The notes below the pieces were generated by a model that made no database searches, was not told the DNA's origin, and was given only the letters and a program-made list of their open reading frames with translations. The position numbers and the translations under genes are program-made. Below, in pieces: positions 59,229 through 64,000 of a DNA stretch of 64,000 nt (within the stretch, counting starts at the first letter, position 1; every line of letters begins with the position of its first letter). This DNA is from Paenibacillus massiliensis subsp. panacisoli DSM 21345 (GTDB lineage Bacteria > Bacillota > Bacilli > Paenibacillales > Paenibacillaceae). The stretch covers positions 1 to 64,000 of the forward strand of contig NZ_AUFO01000031.1 in NCBI RefSeq assembly GCF_000426545.1. Reading direction: 5' to 3'.

Positions 59229-60827
59229 TTAATCTGTCCCGTCACTAAACACACGGATCGTCCTCATACTCGGATCTGCAACTCCTTGGCACTTAGCTCC
59301 TGCATTCTGAAGCTTCATTAACCGCTCCACCATCTCGGCTTGTATAGTCTCTCCCGGATATAACAATGGAATCCCTGGCGGATAGGGGATGACCATCTCT
59401 GCAGCTACACGCCCACTACACAGCTCCAAGGATACGCTCTCCACCTGCTCCTTTCTTGGTGGCTGCAAATGAAATTGGATGGGTGGAGAATAATTCAATA
59501 CACGCAAATTGTTCCACGTGGAAACTTCATGATCCTTCTTCGGTATGCCTTTACTTCCTACACCCACCTGTAAAGGTAGAGCAGACTCCGTCTCCAGATC
59601 CTCTAGCGCCTGCAGCAATCGTTCTGCATCCTCCTTTACAGATGCCAGTGTGAACAACAAGACCACATAACGTTCCGTACTCATTTCTGGAATACAGCCC
59701 TGCTGCTCTAACTTTTCTTGCAGCTGATAGCCACTCCATACGCCATGACGATCATAAATAACAATTTTGAACGGGTCCTGTGTAGAATAGCCTGGAATGC
59801 TTTCCAATAACGGCTCCAATCCCTGCACTTCTGTTTCAATAGTCTCCCCTGATGGAGGTACAGAAACGGTGCCGTTCACGTTGACTGGCTCTAGCAGCCC
59901 AAAGCGCGTCAAGCCTGCCCACCCTTCATGGAACACACGTATAGCCTCCATGCCCTCTTGGAATGCTTGCTCACGATGTACATGAACATACCGCCTAGCC
60001 AAATCAAGTGAGGCCATGATTGGATAGGACGGACTAGAGCTCTGAAGCATGGCCAGACGTTGACGCAATAACTCACGATCAATCCGTTCACCCTGAATAT
60101 GTAGCATGGCTCCCATTGTCATAGCAGACAGCATTTTATGAGTGGACTGTACTACCCCATCTGCACCCGAGGCCAGCGCAGAAGCAGGAAGCTGGGGGTG
60201 AAGACCATAATGCGCTCCATGTGCCTCATCTACAAGCAAGGGTACCCCCATCTGATGGCATACCTCGGCAATCGCCGCAACATCAAGACCCATTCCATAA
60301 TAGTTAGGGACGGTAATCAGCACGCCCTTAGCTTCAGGGTATGCTGCGAGAGCACTCCTTATTGTAGAATCCACCGGCGCTGATGCCAGTTGGCTAATAG
60401 GATCGATATAGGGCTCCATAAATACGGCCCTGGCCCCTGCGAGCATAAGGCCATGAAGCACAGACTTATGCACATTTCGCTGGACCAATAAAATATCACC
60501 AGGCTGGCTGCATACCGTCAAGATTAAGGCCAGATTGCCTGATGTGCTCCCCCCTACCAGGAAGAAACTCTCCTCCGCACCAAAGCAATCTGCTGCAAGC
60601 TGCTGTGCCTCTAGTATCATTTCTTCCGGATGATGCAGATCATCCATCCCGGTAATCTCAGTGACATCAATGGACATCACATCCTGAAGCAAGCGAGCTC
60701 TCTCATCTTGCCTATACAGTTGACCATTCTTATGTCCTGGCACATGAAAAGAGGCTCGTCCAGCTTCTCTATAATGAAGCAAGGCATCCATAATCGGAGC
60801 CTGTGCCTCCTTCGCTTGATTCGTCAT
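59229..60827 (-). CDS. yaaO: Orn/Lys/Arg decarboxylase-family PLP protein (YaaO-like)
   Basis: A group III PLP decarboxylase-fold protein of 532 aa. FHVPGHKNG (about 27-35) near the start, FFLVGGSTSGN (about 88-98), DEAHGAH (200-206) and the PLP lysine in QSTHKMLSAMT (Lys231) are conserved. The substrate is not determined; lysine, arginine or ornithine is possible. ATG 60827 has GGAAGG 10 nt upstream. It occupies the place of B. subtilis yaaO, next to tmk. Confidence 0.88.
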   Translation of the reverse strand: MTNQAKEAQAPIMDALLHYREAGRASFHVPGHKNGQLYRQDERARLLQDVMSIDVTEITGMDDLHHPEEMILEAQQLAADCFGAEESFFLVGGSTSGNLALILTVCSQPGDILLVQRNVHKSVLHGLMLAGARAVFMEPYIDPISQLASAPVDSTIRSALAAYPEAKGVLITVPNYYGMGLDVAAIAEVCHQMGVPLLVDEAHGAHYGLHPQLPASALASGADGVVQSTHKMLSAMTMGAMLHIQGERIDRELLRQRLAMLQSSSPSYPIMASLDLARRYVHVHREQAFQEGMEAIRVFHEGWAGLTRFGLLEPVNVNGTVSVPPSGETIETEVQGLEPLLESIPGYSTQDPFKIVIYDRHGVWSGYQLQEKLEQQGCIPEMSTERYVVLLFTLASVKEDAERLLQALEDLETESALPLQVGVGSKGIPKKDHEVSTWNNLRVLNYSPPIQFHLQPPRKEQVESVSLELCSGRVAAEMVIPYPPGIPLLYPGETIQAEMVERLMKLQNAGAKCQGVADPSMRTIRVFSDGTD

Positions 60828-60992
60828 ATTGTGGGTTCCTTCCAGACGCAGCAAATTCCTGTAGTCCCTGCAACCATACTGCGAATAGCCATACTAATAT
60901 TTTATTCTATGAGACACCATACCTGAATTAGCTACTTATATTGTATCGCAAACACATCTTGAATCCTATCCTACATTGCCATCACAGGACAA

Positions 60993-61015
60993 CAAAAAAA
61001 GGCCATTACAGGCCT
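60993..61015 (-). terminator. Intrinsic terminator of gin
   Basis: On the minus strand AGGCC-TGTAAT-GGCCT is followed by TTTTTTTG. The remaining gap (60828-61312) is A/T-rich and shows no gene; a weak TTCAAG-17-TATAAG could be the yaaO promoter. Confidence 0.75.
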
Positions 61016-61312
61016 GATTTTCTTCGATATAATATATTAGCAGCTTATATACATGTTCATCATTCACATGAATACAGCAATTTAATACTCTTCACAACAG
61101 ATAGTTCGCTCTATCATTCGTTAGTAAATATTTCATTTGTATCTATAGCTAGTCAATCATTGCTCCAACATCATTGCTATCCCTATTAAAGGGTATTGTA
61201 TTGAACAAGCTAGTGTATTGAATAAGTCATTGTGTTCAACTCTACATATTGCATTATGCAAAACGCCAGTTCTTCTAATCCAGAGAGCTAATTCTTCTAA
61301 TCGCTACTCTGA

Positions 61313-61498
61313 TCACGCGTTCTTCTGTACCCAAATCTGCTTTAACTGATGAATAAAAAAATGATATTTGGCATCAGCAGCATCCGTGTGTACCATTTCA
61401 GATTCGCAGTCATCACAAATGAATTCCGACATAATAAAGATTCCTTCCGCCTTGGGTTCATTACAGATGATGCATCGGCATTCCAATTTATCATACAT
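61313..61498 (-). CDS. csfB: Anti-sigma-G factor Gin (CsfB)
   Basis: A 61-residue zinc-binding protein: CRCIICNEPK near the start and FICDDCESEMV, two CxxC-type pairs, followed by KYHFFIHQLKQIW. Gin inhibits sigma-G (and sigma-E) to prevent early or misplaced activity. ATG 61498 has AAGGGTGGG upstream. In B. subtilis it lies close to yaaO, here directly upstream of it. Confidence 0.88.
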   Translation of the reverse strand: MYDKLECRCIICNEPKAEGIFIMSEFICDDCESEMVHTDAADAKYHFFIHQLKQIWVQKNA

Positions 61499-61552
61499 GA
61501 TTTATCCCACCCTTACATCTTCTTTTACTATCAGTATGATACAGTTTCTATT

Positions 61553-61580
61553 ATTTTAAACCTTTTCATAGCCATTTCAA
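61553..61580 (-). promoter_or_regulatory. Candidate promoter of csfB
   Basis: On the minus strand TTGAAA (61575-61580), 16 bp, TAAAAT (61553-61558), of the sigma-A type. The sigma-F promoter known for B. subtilis csfB was not recognised. Confidence 0.35.
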
Positions 61581-61748
61581 CATTTTTATACAGCCTATTC
61601 CTACTGGCGTCCCGAGGTGTCTGTACCTAAAAGCCTATTCAAAAAAATACCTGTTGTAGCCGATAATGTATAGGAAAGCACCTTCATTTCTCTTCACCCC
61701 TATTTTTTGCATGATTGATATTCCGTATGAATGAAAAGGACTGATTGA

Positions 61749-62270
61749 ATGGCAGAGATTCAGGGTACCAAGGCCACCTATTATCACTATCAATTGATTA
61801 AGAAGATTAATATCCATCGTCAAATGTTGTGGAGCTATTACTCCCTGCCCATCATCATGCTTGCGTTCCTTCTGGTACTAACCTGGACGAGCTTATTCTT
61901 GTTCCTGTTAGCCCTGCCAGTCATGATGTGGATTCACTTTGTGGTGTCCAGCTTGGTTCTTTATGTAAGCGGCAACTCTTCACGCAAGCGCTGGAAGTAC
62001 AGCTGGAAATTCCCATGGCAGGGCTACATGCCGGAACAGTACATTAAGTATGTTTTGTTCAACCGCATGCAATTTCACATGCTCTGGGCAGGATTTTTTA
62101 TCACCGCCGTATTTCTACTCTGGTCACCACCAGTATTCACAATCTCACTGATCTTCTGGCATCTGTGGCTGCTGGTGCCCCGACTCTACACATTGATTCA
62201 GCTGCGTCGGGAGCGGAAGGACGGCATGCTCAAATTCAATCCAGGCGATGTGTCGTACTATCAGCAGTAA
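61749..62270 (+). CDS. Unrecognised membrane protein
   Basis: A 173-residue protein with about four hydrophobic helices (about 31-49, 51-73, 110-125 and 128-147), a positively charged centre (SRKRWKYSWKFPW) and a basic C-terminus. I do not recognise the family. ATG 61749 has AAAGGA 8 nt upstream. It stands alone on the plus strand between gin and the ECF sigma system and converges on the latter at a shared hairpin. Confidence 0.75.
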   Translation: MAEIQGTKATYYHYQLIKKINIHRQMLWSYYSLPIIMLAFLLVLTWTSLFLFLLALPVMMWIHFVVSSLVLYVSGNSSRKRWKYSWKFPWQGYMPEQYIKYVLFNRMQFHMLWAGFFITAVFLLWSPPVFTISLIFWHLWLLVPRLYTLIQLRRERKDGMLKFNPGDVSYYQQ

Positions 62271-62464
62271 GACTACCTCTGAAATACATAATTGTGCAAG
62301 ACACGTACACACACTAAGTGCACTACACGGAATGTACTACACTAAGAGCAGCTTCTATTTGGGCTAACAAACTAGAATTTATCTGGAGCCTATGGAATGC
62401 AGCTAAGAGGGCTTAGGGCTATTGTAGTAGCGTGATCCCTAATCTTCCTCCTGACAGAAGTACA

Positions 62465-62503
62465 AGAAGACTCCATACCACTATACGTGGCATTGGAGTC
62501 TTC
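62465..62503 (+). terminator. Terminator between the membrane protein gene and the sigma operon
   Basis: GAAGACTCCA and TGGAGTCTTC pair, with an inner CCAC/GTGG stem, followed on the plus strand by T/C-rich CTCCTTTCAATC. It may work in both directions. Nothing else is seen in 62271-62579. Confidence 0.65.
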
Positions 62504-62579
62504 TCCTTTCAATCTCTATTTTCAATTCCTTCTCTAATATTTTCACATGACCGATCTTTTTTTATACTGTCACTCCTGG

Positions 62580-63323
62580 CTATTGCATCCCCAACTGCTG
62601 TAGATAAGGGGTTATGCGTTCTCTTAAATGCTTCAGCTCTTGCTTCTGCTCTGGTGACAAGCGGTCTTCGTGAAGGCTCTTATCTTGATCTACTACAATA
62701 GCCTCATATTGCTTCATTTGTGTAAATAGAGACGTGAACTCAGCGTAATCCTCAGAGGAGAACTGTTGCTTAGCCTGCTCCAGCGTCTCTTGCCAAATAC
62801 GCTCCTCAGCTATAATCGCTTGTTGAGCCTCGGCATTCGATAGCTTATCGAAGTAGGGCTCTAGCTGCTCAGCTAACTGGTTATACACCTGTTGATCCTC
62901 AATACTCCAATCCTCTGGGTGTAGCTGTCCTCGAAGGTCGGCATGTGTCAGAGCGAACTTCCCGAATTCCAACAGCACTTCCATAAATGCCGCGAACTCC
63001 TCAGAGCTTAGCTGCTCTTGTGCGACACGCAGTTTAGCCTCTAGTCGCTGGTAATCCGACGTTGTCCCTCCGATGGCTGTTATATTCTTCTCAGAGCCAT
63101 AGATGTAATCAGCTAGATACGTATAGCCAGCATATGCCCCTGATGGAATGATAAGTACAACTGCTACGACCACAGCCACCAGCCAGTTCGCTCGTTTTCT
63201 GTTAGGTCGGGACTCACGCTGTTGTTGAAGAGACTTGAGCATATTGTCTCTGGCTTCCGCTCTGATCGTCCACTGTCTGGTCTCCTCCTGGTAAGCATGC
63301 TGCAATTCATGTTCCAACTTCAT
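62580..63323 (-). CDS. Membrane protein, likely anti-sigma partner of the ECF factor
   Basis: A 247-residue bitopic protein. The cytoplasmic N-terminus of about 45 residues (HELQHAYQEETRQWTI) precedes one transmembrane helix (about 47-66). The extracytoplasmic part is charged and helical with repeated acidic Gln/Glu motifs (EEFAAFMEVLLEFGKFAL; EDYAEFTSLFTQMKQYEA), similar to DUF3600-type proteins. The ATG overlaps the sigma stop by 4 nt, with GGAGG just upstream. Co-translation with an ECF sigma factor is the main reason for the anti-sigma call. Confidence 0.7.
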   Translation of the reverse strand: MKLEHELQHAYQEETRQWTIRAEARDNMLKSLQQQRESRPNRKRANWLVAVVVAVVLIIPSGAYAGYTYLADYIYGSEKNITAIGGTTSDYQRLEAKLRVAQEQLSSEEFAAFMEVLLEFGKFALTHADLRGQLHPEDWSIEDQQVYNQLAEQLEPYFDKLSNAEAQQAIIAEERIWQETLEQAKQQFSSEDYAEFTSLFTQMKQYEAIVVDQDKSLHEDRLSPEQKQELKHLRERITPYLQQLGMQ

Positions 63324-63964
63324 ATCATATCCTCCACTCTTTTCTTTCTATAGATCTCCATTGTCTGATGCTTCTGGCGCAGCTTGCGGAGTGCAGCATG
63401 AATACGTGACTTTACGGTTCCGAGCGGAATGTCCAGGATCGCTGCTATTTCCTCCTGGGTGTATTCATTTAGATAGTGCAGTGTAATCACCTGCTGCAGC
63501 TTATATGGTAATCTTCTTACCTGATCCATCAGTGGCTTGAAGGACAGCCTATGTACCAGATCACCCGCGAAATCATACTCCGTAGTCTTATCACTTTTTC
63601 TTAGCCGCTGCATGAATCGGAACTGAATCAGCTCACGCCGCCGATAGTTCTGAACCTGTCGCATGGCGATTCCCATGAGCCATGGGCGAAAGTCGCAATC
63701 AGTATTAAATCTCTCCAATGATCGATAAGCTTGAATAAATATCTCCTGCACAAGATCCTCGGCCTCAGTAGCACTCTTAAGCAAAAACCGCACAGTACGA
63801 TAGACATCTGCTACCGTAAGCTCATACAGCTCCCCATAAGCTGAGTAGTCTCCGGTTCGTGTTAGGTATACCAGCTCCTTACACCTGGCTTTCTGTTCCT
63901 CTCTTTGCCTATCTCTGTGACTCCTAACCTCGATCTGCTTACTAACTTCTAAATCCTTGTTCAC
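63320..63964 (-). CDS. ECF RNA polymerase sigma factor
   Basis: A sigma-70 group IV factor of 214 aa. Region 2 (about 35-110) includes YGELYELTVADVYRTV, SATEAEDLVQEIFIQAYRSL and RPWLMGIAMRQVQNYRRR. Region 4 (about 145-200) has LPYKLQQVITLHYLNEYTQEEIAAIL and GTVKSRIHAALRKLR. The GTG start at 63964 has AAGGGG 6 nt upstream. The regulon is unknown; any autoregulated promoter would lie beyond the right edge. Confidence 0.92.
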   Translation of the reverse strand: MNKDLEVSKQIEVRSHRDRQREEQKARCKELVYLTRTGDYSAYGELYELTVADVYRTVRFLLKSATEAEDLVQEIFIQAYRSLERFNTDCDFRPWLMGIAMRQVQNYRRRELIQFRFMQRLRKSDKTTEYDFAGDLVHRLSFKPLMDQVRRLPYKLQQVITLHYLNEYTQEEIAAILDIPLGTVKSRIHAALRKLRQKHQTMEIYRKKRVEDMI

Positions 63965-64000
63965 TTCTGTCCCCTTCTTAGTTTTTTTCTCCTTGTTAGC

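Noticed and set aside
62432..62701. 89-codon plus-strand frame
   Set aside because: It spans a terminator hairpin and runs antisense into the anti-sigma gene; no ribosome-binding site.
1..64000. tRNA genes, CRISPR arrays, insertion sequences, prophage
   Set aside because: None was recognised on either strand; the only RNA genes are the 16S end and the riboswitch.

Overview
The window looks like the origin-proximal region of a spore-forming Firmicute of the Paenibacillaceae type (Paenibacillus-like). Gene content and order follow the Bacillus subtilis yaaO-to-lysS segment almost one for one. The genes use Gram-positive Shine-Dalgarno sequences and many TTG/GTG starts. Sporulation genes (spoIIE, spoVT, spoVG, yabG, yabP, yabQ, fin, gin, sspF, abrB) are threaded between housekeeping genes. 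I saw no phage, insertion sequence, CRISPR array or tRNA gene. The genus is inferred from gene order and protein flavour, not from a search.

Almost everything lies on the minus strand, so transcription runs from 64000 towards 1. In that order: an ECF sigma factor and its membrane partner; gin; a YaaO-type decarboxylase; tmk, darA, yaaR, holB, ricT, yabA, trmN6 and rsmI; an HD-domain gene, tatD, and yabE behind a c-di-AMP riboswitch; rnmV, rsmA, yabG, veg, sspF, ispE, purR, spoVG, glmU and prs; pth, fin, mfd, prsA, spoVT, yabM, mazG, hup, rqcP, yabP, yabQ, divIC, yabR and spoIIE; yabS, yabT, tilS, hpt, ftsH; coaX, hslO, yacD, cysK; the folate operon pabB-pabA-pabC-folP-folB-folK-yazB-dusB; greA, lysS, ktrB; and finally the 5' end of a 16S rRNA gene with its tandem promoters. 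The few plus-strand genes are abrB, an EcsC-family gene, a small membrane protein at 61.7 kb, and a 67-codon gene at 38.86 kb that appears to start at ATT.

Many regulatory sites can be read directly. They include a perfect sigma-H promoter at spoVG, sigma-G-type promoters at sspF and spoVT, a sigma-F-type promoter at fin, Spo0A boxes at abrB and spoIIE, a PurBox at purR, a CymR-like site at cysK, consensus promoters at veg, greA, hup and rrn, and about two dozen intrinsic terminators. c-di-AMP is a recurring theme: ktrB (Ktr potassium uptake), darA (a c-di-AMP receptor) and the riboswitch in front of yabE.

The best candidates for something undescribed are the hidden plus-strand gene between prs and pth, the zinc-ribbon-like tail of AbrB, the unknown membrane protein next to the ECF sigma system, and the long structured leader of the HU gene.
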